Shown here: positions 1-5,918 of the stretch, piece after piece
Position numbering within the stretch: position 1 is the stretch's first letter
Layout: every line of letters begins with the position of its first letter
DNA from: an uncultured Haemophilus sp.
Lineage (GTDB): Bacteria > Pseudomonadota > Gammaproteobacteria > Enterobacterales > Pasteurellaceae
Assembly: GCA_902481695.1 (NCBI GenBank)
Contig: CABSXY010000048.1
Coordinates: forward strand, 1-10,574
Length of the DNA stretch: 10,574 bases
Direction of reading: 5' to 3'
Notes under the pieces: model-generated
Told to the model about the DNA's origin: nothing
Seen by the model: only the letters and a program-made list of their open reading frames with translations
The model's database searches: none
Made by a program: the position numbers and the translations under genes

Positions 1-133
1 TTACACTCCACCAATTAGGAAATTCTAAAATTGGCGGTCGTGGTGGATACGACATTTGATCTTCGATTGAAGGTGTTGTTGCAAAAGCCGAGACGGATAA
101 AGCACATAAAGCTAATGTAAGTAATTTTTTCAT
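1..133 (-). CDS. Exported protein of unknown function, N-terminal fragment cut by the window edge
   Basis: Reading leftward from the ATG at 131-133, the frame stays open for 44 codons to the edge, so only the N terminus is visible. It starts with a clear signal peptide: two lysines at residues 2-3, a hydrophobic core (LLTLALCALSVS) and a likely signal peptidase I site after AFA at residue 18. The visible mature part is rich in proline and aromatic residues (PPRPPILEFPNWW). The first 24 residues match 16 of 24 positions of the signal peptide and start of the cysteine-rich protein encoded at 1296-1736, so the two are probably related or share a leader. The ribosome-binding site is weak (AAGAAA). 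It lies 72 bp downstream of the DUF4424-like gene on the same strand. The family cannot be named from this fragment. Confidence 0.7.
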   Translation of the reverse strand, partial: MKKLLTLALCALSVSAFATTPSIEDQMSYPPRPPILEFPNWWSV

Positions 134-205
134 TTTTATTTCTTGTGAAAAATTTTGTGAGGTTTATCTTCTCTTTATTGTAAAAGCATATTACTAAGCA
201 AGCTT

Positions 206-1204
206 TTAGTTAAAAAACTTTGCATCTATACCATATAGCACATCTAAATCATGCTGTGGTAAGAAGTCTTTTTCTTTTACTTGATATTGCACAACTTTGT
301 CATTTTGCAGTACTTTTTTCACTTCGCCTTTACCTTTCCAGCAGAAAGAAACAATCTGATCTTTGGGTCTTTCAATGGTAAGCGTAAAATCCGCAATAGG
401 TTTTGCCCAGTTTGCTCCAGTTTTGAGAATATAACCTAGCTCACGGTAGTATATCCCTTGATTAGATTTTGCTTTTACTGATTTTTTAAATGATGGATCA
501 ATACAAAAAGTATCGGCAAACTTTTTATAATCCACGAGATCATGAAGCCCCATGCCAGATCCTAAAAGAGGGAGATATTCGTGCTGAATTTGAGTAATCG
601 AATTGGCTTTAAAGGTTTGTTGCCAGCTATAAATGATTTGTCCACCCCAAGTGATATCCTGGCTATCCTCAAAGTCTTTGTATGAATATTTAGCAAGACG
701 TGGATCCTGACATTTCAAGATTTTCTTATCTGCAGAATCAGATTTACGCAACCAAGGCTCCATTAACTCTTCTTCAGTTAAACCACAGGCACGAAGAATG
801 TCCGTGACATCATGTGAAACCAATTCTCTTTTCTCTGGATCATCTTCATTTTTGGTTTCGTAAAAGAATGCGCGTACATGAGTCGTCGGTTTGATTTCTT
901 TGCCATTCGCATAAATCTTAAAAGAATTGATTAAACTTTGGGTGTCAGCAAAATCACTGTAATCGTGCAGCATCACTTCCGGTAATGGGAATAGCACCGT
1001 CTCAGTAATGTCTTTATCGGTTAGATTGCGATATTCATATTTCACCTTAATTTTATCTTGGCTGATAAATAGGTTTTCCTTTTGCATCGCAATATGCTCA
1101 TTTTTAATATATTCCACACCACCAGTAGAGACCGTTCCCGTACTGTCGTTAGCTTGAGCCATAAATGGAAGACAAAGAATCGTTAAGAGAAGAGACTTTT
1201 TCAT
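206..1204 (-). CDS. DUF4424-like periplasmic protein
   Basis: A 332-residue protein with a signal peptide (MKKSLLLTILCLPFMAQA, cleavage probably after residue 18), so it should be periplasmic. The mature start resembles DUF4424 proteins: an NDST segment, a GGVEYIKNEHIAMQKENLFI stretch, then a beta-rich YEYRN-LTDKDITETVLFPLP segment typical of the family. The function of DUF4424 is not known. Four cysteines in the mature chain (RACGL, LKCQD, TFCID, SFCWK) could form two disulfides. The start is supported by AAGGA about 9 bases upstream of the ATG. It lies 91 bp after the cysteine-rich gene on the same strand and before another secreted-protein gene, so the three may be co-transcribed, although the gaps are large enough for separate promoters. 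The family call is from remembered motifs, not a search. Confidence 0.8.
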   Translation of the reverse strand: MKKSLLLTILCLPFMAQANDSTGTVSTGGVEYIKNEHIAMQKENLFISQDKIKVKYEYRNLTDKDITETVLFPLPEVMLHDYSDFADTQSLINSFKIYANGKEIKPTTHVRAFFYETKNEDDPEKRELVSHDVTDILRACGLTEEELMEPWLRKSDSADKKILKCQDPRLAKYSYKDFEDSQDITWGGQIIYSWQQTFKANSITQIQHEYLPLLGSGMGLHDLVDYKKFADTFCIDPSFKKSVKAKSNQGIYYRELGYILKTGANWAKPIADFTLTIERPKDQIVSFCWKGKGEVKKVLQNDKVVQYQVKEKDFLPQHDLDVLYGIDAKFFN

Positions 1205-1239
1205 GATTGGTGTTCCTTGTAAAAAGTGAGAAAAATTTG

Positions 1240-1248
1240 ACCGCTCTT
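1240..1248 (-). repeat. Variant DNA uptake signal (AAGAGCGGT), intergenic
   Basis: One mismatch from the core and followed on the minus strand by CAAATTTTTC, which fits the AT-rich flank of extended uptake signals. It lies between the DUF6636-like and DUF4424-like genes. Confidence 0.5.
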
Positions 1249-1295
1249 GTGGTAAGGCAAATAACGTATTGTATATTTTTCAAATACGCTACAAA

Positions 1296-1736
1296 CTAAA
1301 ATAATTTTTGTTTTGCTTGGCTAATTTTAAAACCGTGTTTTTCTTGGTTTGAGCAAGTTAATGAATCCCCAGAAGCAGTGCATTGCCAGCCTTTGCCTTT
1401 AATTGTTTCGCCGTCTTTTAAGATCTGAGAGTCTGGCACAGCGGGGGTGTCACTTGCACAAACAAGTGAGGCTTTTCCTGTAGCGCCAACAGAAAATAGC
1501 TCGCCCCATTCGAATTCACAATCTTTCGGACGAGGTAAAATCGGTTTTCCTTTGATTGTGGTAACACATTCAACTTTGGGGTTTAGACCAGGAATGTCGC
1601 CAGAGCAATAAATAGCGTCATTAGCCGTGCGAAAACTGATAAAAGAGTCTGAGTTTGATGCTGTTTCTATTCGCGGGGTTAAGGCAAAGCTAGAAACAGA
1701 GAAAGTACATAAAGCGAATAAAAATAACTTTTTCAT
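1296..1736 (-). CDS. Cysteine-rich periplasmic protein, DUF6636-like
   Basis: A 146-residue protein with a signal peptide (cleavage after SSFA, residue 18). The mature region begins with FRTANDAIYCSGD and later carries DCEFEWGELFSVGATGKASLVC, WQCTASGDSLTCSN and HGFKIS. This is the pattern of DUF6636 proteins: an F-T-S/N-I-C opening, a D-C-W-G-L-G-G-A-C middle, and a C-LTC-N-HGF-S ending. Six mature cysteines are visible, an even number that suggests three disulfides and an oxidising compartment. No catalytic residues are known for the family. The start has AAGGATT 7-8 bases upstream. The leader closely resembles that of the truncated gene at 1-133. It may form a loose operon with the flanking minus-strand genes. 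Confidence 0.75.
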   Translation of the reverse strand: MKKLFLFALCTFSVSSFALTPRIETASNSDSFISFRTANDAIYCSGDIPGLNPKVECVTTIKGKPILPRPKDCEFEWGELFSVGATGKASLVCASDTPAVPDSQILKDGETIKGKGWQCTASGDSLTCSNQEKHGFKISQAKQKLF

Positions 1737-1831
1737 GATGAATCCTTATGAATGGCGGAATTGGTAAAATTCCTACAAAATTTAACCTCTTGTAAGCCCT
1801 TTTGAATTGCTAGGTTATGAGTTTACTTGTT

Positions 1832-2230
1832 TTATTTCTTACAATAAAGGTAGGATAATAAACTTAACAATAATGGGCATAAAAAATAAATATAAACCGA
1901 TGAGGTTTGGAATATGCCATCATAATTGGTGCCTTGTAGCCCATTCAAATTAAATAAATATTTCCCGAATACTCCAGCTTCAGCCATCCATAGTAACATC
2001 GCAAAGCGACGATAAAAACGTTGAAAAATAGCAAAAAAGAGATAGCTAAAAGTGGTAATGGCAATAAGTTTAAAATAGATATTAATAGAATGATTTAGAC
2101 TATTAGCCACAGGCTCGTTGAATGCTAAATTATAACCAATGACTTGCACCCAACGCACGCCAAAGTTGAACCAGAAATAAGCACTAAATAACAAGACGAT
2201 GAAATGCGTTAAAAAAAGTAAAAATTTCAT
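1832..2230 (-). CDS. Small four-helix inner-membrane protein of unknown function
   Basis: A 132-residue hydrophobic protein that I do not recognise. Four likely membrane segments lie at about residues 3-21, 52-70, 76-93 and 111-129. A basic stretch after the second helix (QRFYRR, residues 70-75) probably faces the cytoplasm. The frame could extend five codons upstream to a TTG at 2245, but that codon has no ribosome-binding site. The ATG at 2230 has GAGA about 9 bases upstream and opens directly into the first helix, so I chose it. It is divergent from the DNA glycosylase gene and 95 bp upstream of the DUF6636-like gene on the same strand. Membrane location is well supported; the role is unknown. 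Confidence 0.7.
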   Translation of the reverse strand: MKFLLFLTHFIVLLFSAYFWFNFGVRWVQVIGYNLAFNEPVANSLNHSINIYFKLIAITTFSYLFFAIFQRFYRRFAMLLWMAEAGVFGKYLFNLNGLQGTNYDGIFQTSSVYIYFLCPLLLSLLSYLYCKK

Positions 2231-2491
2231 ATTGGAATGTCTCAAAAGTATGAAATATTTTTTATGGTATCTTCTTTATTCACTTTAAATTATGAATATT
2301 GCTCTTGTGGACCATAATAAGTCGTTAAGGTTAGGACGATCATACTGTTTATTTAGAATAGATCAATACTTTATTAAAATGCTCAGATAAATGTCTTTCT
2401 AAAATACTAGGATATTTCTTAAAGAGATAGGCAAATAATAGACAAATACCTTTATGCCCCGTACTATGTTTCTTTTTCTTTGGTATCGTTT
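2231..2491. other. Divergent gene-poor gap, possible decayed coding sequence
   Basis: This AT-rich 261-bp gap separates the divergent membrane-protein and DNA glycosylase genes. It contains no intact gene that I can defend. On the minus strand one frame is open from 2489 to 2352 without an ATG and reads like protein (for example CLLFAYLFKKYPSILERHL). A second minus frame from 2362 to 2288 (for example LNKQYDRPNLNDLLW) continues plausibly after a shift. On the plus strand 2292-2390 is a 32-codon ATG frame without a ribosome-binding site. AT-rich sequence gives such frames by chance, so a decayed gene is only a possibility. A candidate promoter for the plus-strand gene lies at 2439-2467. Confidence 0.35.
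2439..2467 (+). promoter_or_regulatory. Candidate sigma-70 promoter of the DNA glycosylase gene
   Basis: TAGACA at 2439-2444 (one mismatch to TTGACA) is followed after exactly 17 bases by TACTAT at 2462-2467 (four of six matches to TATAAT, including the key TA and final T). The predicted start of transcription near 2474 would give a leader of about 18 bases before the ATG at 2492, with no clear Shine-Dalgarno sequence. I see no LexA-type operator here. The promoter is predicted from sequence only. Confidence 0.45.
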
Positions 2492-2890
2492 ATGACTCGA
2501 ATTAATCTTGTTCCGCCTGAGGAGCTTTGTGATCAACATCTTTTAGCTGAACATCGTGAATTAACCCGTATTCCTAATGCAGTGGCGAAAGGTAAATATC
2601 ACTTAAAAGGACAGCCTGCAGAATATAAGTTGGGGGAAGGGCATGTGCGCTTTTTCTTTAATAAATTGGCGTTTTTAAAGAAACGGTATGATGCATTGCA
2701 TGCGGAATGTAAGGCGCGAGGTTTTAACGTGCAGTATATTTGGAATGAAACGTTACCCGATGATCCAAGTTTATGGTTGGACTATGAAGCCACAGAGGCG
2801 GCGTTACAGATTAATCGGGAACGTATTCAGGAACGAATGCCATTAAAGGCGAGATTTACACCGCATCTTTCAAAGAGCGGTCAAAAATAA
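2492..2890 (+). CDS. Pyrimidine-dimer DNA glycosylase / AP lyase (T4 endonuclease V type)
   Basis: A 132-residue homolog of T4 DenV, which cuts the glycosyl bond of UV-induced pyrimidine dimers and then nicks the abasic site. The N terminus (MTRIN, then ADQH/CDQH and AEHRELTR) aligns with T4 DenV without gaps over the first 26 residues. Thr2, whose free amino group is the nucleophile after Met removal, Glu23, the catalytic acid, and Arg3, Arg22 and Arg26, which contact DNA, are all present. A second conserved block is GEGHVRFFFNKLAFLKKR. Because catalysis needs Thr2 at the mature N terminus, the ATG at 2492 must be the start, although the frame is open to a TTG at 2480. The C-terminal aromatic WYKYY patch of the T4 enzyme is missing; this protein ends FTPHLSKSGQK. 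The last codons overlap a variant uptake signal. The start lacks a clear ribosome-binding site. Confidence 0.92.
   Translation: MTRINLVPPEELCDQHLLAEHRELTRIPNAVAKGKYHLKGQPAEYKLGEGHVRFFFNKLAFLKKRYDALHAECKARGFNVQYIWNETLPDDPSLWLDYEATEAALQINRERIQERMPLKARFTPHLSKSGQK
2873..2881 (+). repeat. Variant DNA uptake signal (AAGAGCGGT)
   Basis: One mismatch from the Haemophilus core AAGTGCGGT and followed by TCAAAAAT, as in extended uptake signals. It forms the codons for the C-terminal tail of the glycosylase (SKSGQK). Confidence 0.55.
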
Positions 2891-2907
2891 AGGAGTTTTC
2901 ACTTATG
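2890..2907 (+). promoter_or_regulatory. Orphan ribosome-binding site and ATG behind the glycosylase gene
   Basis: AAGGAG at 2890-2895 overlaps the glycosylase stop codon and is followed after 9 bases by ATG at 2905. This is the best Shine-Dalgarno arrangement on the plus strand of the window. The frame from this ATG is 65 codons long, but after about 15 codons it runs through the terminator hairpin and then antisense to the binding-protein gene, so it does not look like an evolved protein. It may be the start of a former second gene of the glycosylase transcript. Confidence 0.4.
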
Positions 2908-2922
2908 AAAGGCAGTGAGAAT

Positions 2923-2949
2923 ATAAAAAAGGTGAGCATCGCTCACCTT
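2923..2949 (-). terminator. Intrinsic terminator of the iron-type binding-protein gene
   Basis: Perfect 9-bp inverted repeat AAGGTGAGC / GCTCACCTT (2929-2937 and 2941-2949) with a 3-base loop. On the minus strand it is followed by a T-run (TTTTTTATAT), starting 10 bases after the stop codon of the 2959-4071 gene. The plus-strand side lacks a T-run, so it is directed mainly leftward, though the stem could also slow plus-strand transcripts. Confidence 0.88.
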
Positions 2950-2958
2950 ATGAATTGT

Positions 2959-4071
2959 TTAATCTTTCAATTTAATAAAAAACGTACCACTAGGTATGAT
3001 AGGCAAATAGTTTTTATGGAAATCCATAAAGGTTTTTTGTGGGTCTATGTCTTCAAAAAGTTTTGGGTAAAGTGCTTTTGCCATAAATTGAGCGGCTGCT
3101 AGATCACTTAGTGAGCGAGAAGCCGTATGATAAATACCGTAAACACGGTGGTTTTTAACTGCAGGTAAATCTTGCCACCCTGCACGGGTTAAGAAACCTT
3201 TTAGGCGTTTTTGTGCATCCTGTTCATTGATGTTTATTCCCATCGCCATCATTTCATTGTTAGTTTCATGCCCCATTTCTGTGCCAGAAATCATAATCAC
3301 TTCAGGTTGTGCGGCAAGAAGTTGTTCTGGATTAATTGGTCCCCAATTTTCGACAAAAGGCGCGCTTACGTTATCCCCGCCAACAGTTTCAGCAATAGCA
3401 CCCCACATATTTTTACCAAAGGTAAAGCTATATTCACTAGGACCTTTATTGCCAAATTCTACATAGATTTTAGGTTTAGGTAGGTTAGCCTCTTTTACAC
3501 GTTTTTGAATATCAGTAATGCCTTGAGCATATTCATCTGCAATTTTATTTGCTCGTTCTTCGGTACCTGCAAGTTGCCCAAAAATCTTTGCGCTTTGGGT
3601 GTGTCGTTCTACACTTTGAGCATTAAAATCGACAACAATAATTGGAACGCCAGCTTGTTCTAACTTTGGTAGTTCGGAACCAATAGTTTGATATTGCCAT
3701 TCTGCAAGAATCAATACATCAGGTTTTAATGCCAAGGTTTTTTCGGTTGAGAAAGTTCCTGTATTTACATTACCAATATCAGCAATATTTTTGAGTTCAG
3801 GCATTTTTTCAGAAAACAATGCCCAACTTCCTGGATTAAATTTTTCCCAAAATTCACGTGAGATACCTTTAACATATTTAAAATTTTCAACACCCGTAAC
3901 AGCAATGTAATCAGGATAGTAAAAGCCTAACACGGCATTTTTTACGGGCACATCAACGTTAACTTCTCGTCCTAATACATCTTTGATTGTTTTTATTTCT
4001 GCTTGAGTAGTGATACCAAAAGTCAGTAATAGAACGGCCAAAATTAAACGAATTGTTGATTTTTTTTGCAT
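2959..4071 (-). CDS. Periplasmic metal/siderophore-type ABC binding protein (TroA/BtuF fold), without adjacent transporter genes
   Basis: A 370-residue exported protein with a signal peptide (MQKKSTIRLILAVLLLTFG, cleavage near TQA, residue 24). The mature part starts IKTIKDVLGREVNVDVPVK, the usual opening of class III binding proteins of the iron-complex family (PF01497 type). Further landmarks are ALKPDVLILAEW, the VPIIVVDFNA strand, the AGTEERANKIADEY linker helix, and LLAAQPEVIMISG followed by LPAVKNHRVYGI in the second lobe. Such proteins deliver ferric siderophores, heme, cobalamin or oxyanions to a FecCD-type permease; the ligand cannot be read from sequence. AGGAG lies 5 bases before the ATG. 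No permease or ATPase gene is adjacent: a terminator follows and the next upstream operon is a different class of importer. A Fur-like box at 4109-4127 supports iron control. Confidence 0.85.
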   Translation of the reverse strand: MQKKSTIRLILAVLLLTFGITTQAEIKTIKDVLGREVNVDVPVKNAVLGFYYPDYIAVTGVENFKYVKGISREFWEKFNPGSWALFSEKMPELKNIADIGNVNTGTFSTEKTLALKPDVLILAEWQYQTIGSELPKLEQAGVPIIVVDFNAQSVERHTQSAKIFGQLAGTEERANKIADEYAQGITDIQKRVKEANLPKPKIYVEFGNKGPSEYSFTFGKNMWGAIAETVGGDNVSAPFVENWGPINPEQLLAAQPEVIMISGTEMGHETNNEMMAMGININEQDAQKRLKGFLTRAGWQDLPAVKNHRVYGIYHTASRSLSDLAAAQFMAKALYPKLFEDIDPQKTFMDFHKNYLPIIPSGTFFIKLKD

Positions 4072-4108
4072 ATAAACTCCTGTCTGAATAAAACATCAGA
4101 ATATTGCC

Positions 4109-4127
4109 ATAAATAAGAATTATTATC
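4109..4127 (-). promoter_or_regulatory. Fur-like iron-regulation box
   Basis: The minus strand reads GATAATAATTCTTATTTAT, 12 of 19 matches to the Fur consensus GATAATGATAATCATTATC with the first hexamer perfect. It lies 38-56 bases upstream of the binding-protein ATG, where it would cover a promoter. AT-rich DNA makes chance matches common, so this is a moderate call; the function of the downstream gene raises it. Confidence 0.5.
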
Positions 4128-4220
4128 AAATTTAGATGTTATAAAGTGATAATACAAGAAATGCTGTTGAAGGGTAAAATAGGCATATATCTAGAAAAAA
4201 CATATTTCGCATTTAAAATT

Positions 4221-4282
4221 GGAAGTGCGGTCAAAACTTAGTAAGTTTTCACTTCTCCTTGAGTTGGACTAAAGGAGAAGTG
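4221..4282 (-). terminator. Hairpin cluster and likely terminator of the amino acid ABC operon, including an uptake signal
   Basis: On the minus strand, 13 bases after the stop at 4295, an 11-bp perfect inverted repeat CACTTCTCCTT / AAGGAGAAGTG occurs (4272-4282 and 4250-4260, 11-base loop). It is followed at once by a second palindrome, AAAACTTA-C-TAAGTTTT (4234-4250), ending in TTTT. The middle arm (GAAGTG) can also pair with the CACTTC at 4222-4227, which is part of the exact uptake signal AAGTGCGGT at 4223-4231. No long T-run follows the first stem, so termination probably uses the second stem or the alternative pairing. Confidence 0.6.
4223..4231 (+). repeat. DNA uptake signal sequence (exact core AAGTGCGGT)
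   Basis: Exact nine-base Haemophilus uptake core followed by TCAAAACTT. It is intergenic, between the iron-type binding protein and the amino acid importer, and takes part in the hairpin cluster downstream of the importer operon. Confidence 0.9.
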
Positions 4283-4294
4283 AATGTGGGAGAA

Positions 4295-5152
4295 TTATTT
4301 ATATTCAACCACGATATCGCTTTCGCTGACGGTATCGCCATAAACTGGCAATAATGTCTTTTCATAAGCTTGTTTTAAACGCCCATCTTTGCCTAAGGTT
4401 TGGATTTCGTTATTTAACCAATTTAACAATTCAGGTGCATCTTTGCGAACAGCTGGTGCAATAACATCTTGATCACCAAAGTTTTTTACGCCCACGGTAT
4501 AACCTGGATTTTGTTTTGCCCAAGCGAATAAGAAGGTATTGTCATTAGATAATGCATCACCTCGACCATCACGTAAGGCTTCAAAGGTTTCGGTATTTTG
4601 TTCGAATTTCAATAACTTCACATCTGGATAGTTTTTGGTGAAGAAAATATCAGCCGTGGTGCCTTTATCTACGATTAAAGTTTTGCCTTTTAATTGTTCA
4701 AGATCAGTAATGACTGAGCCATCTTTTGAAACAACACCTAATGCCACTTTCATATATGGATTAGCAAAATCTACCACTTCTTTACGAGCTGGTGTAACAG
4801 TGAAGTTAGCTAAGATAATATCAACTTTCTTAGAAAGTAAGTATTCTGCACGGTTTGCGGCATCCACTAAAACAAATTCCACTTTGTTTTCGTCACCTAA
4901 TAAATCTTTACCGATCGCTTTACCAATTTCGACATCAAAACCTTGGCTTTTGCCTTGCGCATCTACATAACCAAATGGTGGTTTATCGCTAAATACACCA
5001 ATGCGCACTTTGCCATCTTTTTGTATTTGCTCAAGGCTTGAAACTGTTTTTGCCCCATCTTTAGCCGGCTCTTTATCATTACACGCGGTTAAACCAAATG
5101 CTAAGGTTGCAGTGGCTAAAAGTGCGGTCAATGTTTTAAATGTTTTCTTCAT
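4295..5152 (-). CDS. Polar amino acid (probably cysteine) ABC importer, substrate-binding lipoprotein
   Basis: A 285-residue class II binding protein (SBP_bac_3 type). The lipoprotein signal ends LTAC with Cys24 as the lipidated residue, so it is membrane-anchored. Landmarks are VRIGVFSDKPPFGYVD (residues 49-64), ANFTVTPAR (115-123) with Arg123 expected to bind the ligand carboxylate, and GRGDALSND (196-204) with Asp204 expected to bind the amino group. KPPFGYVD, DIILANFT, NPYMKVALGV, KGTTAD and DVIAPAV match, from memory, the cysteine-binding protein CjaA of Campylobacter, so cysteine is the best guess. The frame extends upstream to an ATG at 5173, but the ATG at 5152 has GAGAGGG about 8 bases upstream and opens directly into the signal peptide. 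It overlaps the ATPase 3' end by 17 bp and is the last gene of the operon. Confidence 0.9.
   Translation of the reverse strand: MKKTFKTLTALLATATLAFGLTACNDKEPAKDGAKTVSSLEQIQKDGKVRIGVFSDKPPFGYVDAQGKSQGFDVEIGKAIGKDLLGDENKVEFVLVDAANRAEYLLSKKVDIILANFTVTPARKEVVDFANPYMKVALGVVSKDGSVITDLEQLKGKTLIVDKGTTADIFFTKNYPDVKLLKFEQNTETFEALRDGRGDALSNDNTFLFAWAKQNPGYTVGVKNFGDQDVIAPAVRKDAPELLNWLNNEIQTLGKDGRLKQAYEKTLLPVYGDTVSESDIVVEYK
5120..5128 (+). repeat. DNA uptake signal sequence (exact core AAGTGCGGT)
   Basis: Exact core followed by CAATGTTTT. It lies inside the lipoprotein signal peptide, where its complement encodes LTALLA (residues 8-13), a hydrophobic stretch that tolerates the repeat. Confidence 0.9.
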
Positions 5153-5900
5153 AGTTTGTCCCTCTCGGTTCATAATTTAAGATATTTAAGAATGTTTTCG
5201 CACGATCCGTGGTTGGATTCGTGAAGAAATCTTCCGGTTTTGCTTGTTCAATAATTTGCCCTTTATCCATAAACACAATGCGATTAGCCACTTGGCGAGC
5301 AAAGTTCATTTCATGGGTAACGATAAGCATCGTCATGCCATCTTTGGCAAGACCTAAAATTACATCAAGTACTTCACGTACCATTTCAGGGTCAAGGGCA
5401 GCGGTCACTTCATCGAACAGAATAATTTCAGGGTTCATGCAAAGTGAACGAACAATGGCAATTCGCTGTTTTTGCCCACCGGACAATTCACGTGGATAGG
5501 CATTTTTTCGATCATATAGGCCTACACGTTTAAGTAACTCATCGGCTTGTTTTTCAGCTTCTGCACGATCGCGTTTTTGTACTTTTAAAGGGCCGAGCAA
5601 AATATTGTCAATCACTGATAAATGAGCAAAGAGTTCATAACTTTGGAATACCATCCCAATGCGTTGACGTGCTTTGACCCAAGGAATGTCTTTGCCTAAT
5701 TCGCCTGTATTTTGCAGCAAAATCTGACCGCTCTTTATTTCCTCTAGTCCATTTAGGCAGCGTAAAAAAGTACTTTTACCACAACCCGATGGACCTAAAA
5801 TAACGACAACTTCGCCTTTCTCTATAGAAAGATTGATGCCTTTGAGTGCTTCTACATCACCGTAATTTTTGACGAGGTTTTTAATTTCTAATAATGCCAT
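5136..5900 (-). CDS. Polar amino acid ABC importer, ATP-binding subunit
   Basis: A 254-residue ABC ATPase, normal length for the GlnQ/HisP group. It powers the importer from the cytoplasmic side of the membrane. Motifs in order: Walker A GPSGCGKST (36-44), Q-loop Gln86 in VFQSYELF, signature LSGGQ (139-143), Walker B IILFDE (159-164) and switch His196 in VTHEM. The segment after Walker B reads DEVTAALDPE in place of the usual DEPTSALDPE, with Pro165 changed to Val, which is also known in some relatives. The start has AGGA 7-10 bases upstream and lies 18 bp after the second permease. The 3' end overlaps the binding-protein start by 17 bp, which suggests translational coupling. A variant uptake signal lies inside the gene at 5727-5735. 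Confidence 0.95.
   Translation of the reverse strand: MALLEIKNLVKNYGDVEALKGINLSIEKGEVVVILGPSGCGKSTFLRCLNGLEEIKSGQILLQNTGELGKDIPWVKARQRIGMVFQSYELFAHLSVIDNILLGPLKVQKRDRAEAEKQADELLKRVGLYDRKNAYPRELSGGQKQRIAIVRSLCMNPEIILFDEVTAALDPEMVREVLDVILGLAKDGMTMLIVTHEMNFARQVANRIVFMDKGQIIEQAKPEDFFTNPTTDRAKTFLNILNYEPRGTNYEENI
5727..5735 (-). repeat. Variant DNA uptake signal (AAGAGCGGT) within the ATPase gene
   Basis: One mismatch from the core, followed on the minus strand by CAGATTTTG. It encodes part of the variable segment IKSGQILL (residues 55-62). Whether it works in uptake is unknown. Confidence 0.45.
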
Positions 5901-5918
5901 GTGTTTTCCTAATAAAAA

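Noticed and set aside
182..207. AAAAGC/GCTTTT inverted repeat at the end of the DUF4424-like gene as a terminator
   Set aside because: Only six pairs with a 14-base loop and few G-C pairs; it overlaps the stop codon and no T-run follows.
1265..1288. CGTATT/AATACG inverted repeat after the DUF6636-like gene as a terminator
   Set aside because: Short AT-rich stem, 12-base loop, no T-run on the minus strand.
1757..1773. GGAATT/AATTCC hairpin upstream of the DUF6636-like gene as an operator or riboswitch part
   Set aside because: A 6-bp AT-rich stem is expected by chance here and matches no known element.
2292..2390. 32-codon plus-strand frame starting MNIALVDHNK
   Set aside because: No ribosome-binding site and no homolog recognised; reported only as an alternative reading of the gap.
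2905..3102. 65-codon plus-strand frame with a good ribosome-binding site as a real gene
   Set aside because: It runs through the terminator hairpin and then antisense to the well-supported binding-protein gene, and its sequence has no recognisable features. Only the start signal is kept, as an orphan initiation site.
3211..3483. Plus-strand frames at 3211-3483, 4635-4970, 5209-5499, 8081-8495 and 8723-9082
   Set aside because: All lie antisense within strong minus-strand genes, lack ribosome-binding sites and have no domain-like sequence.
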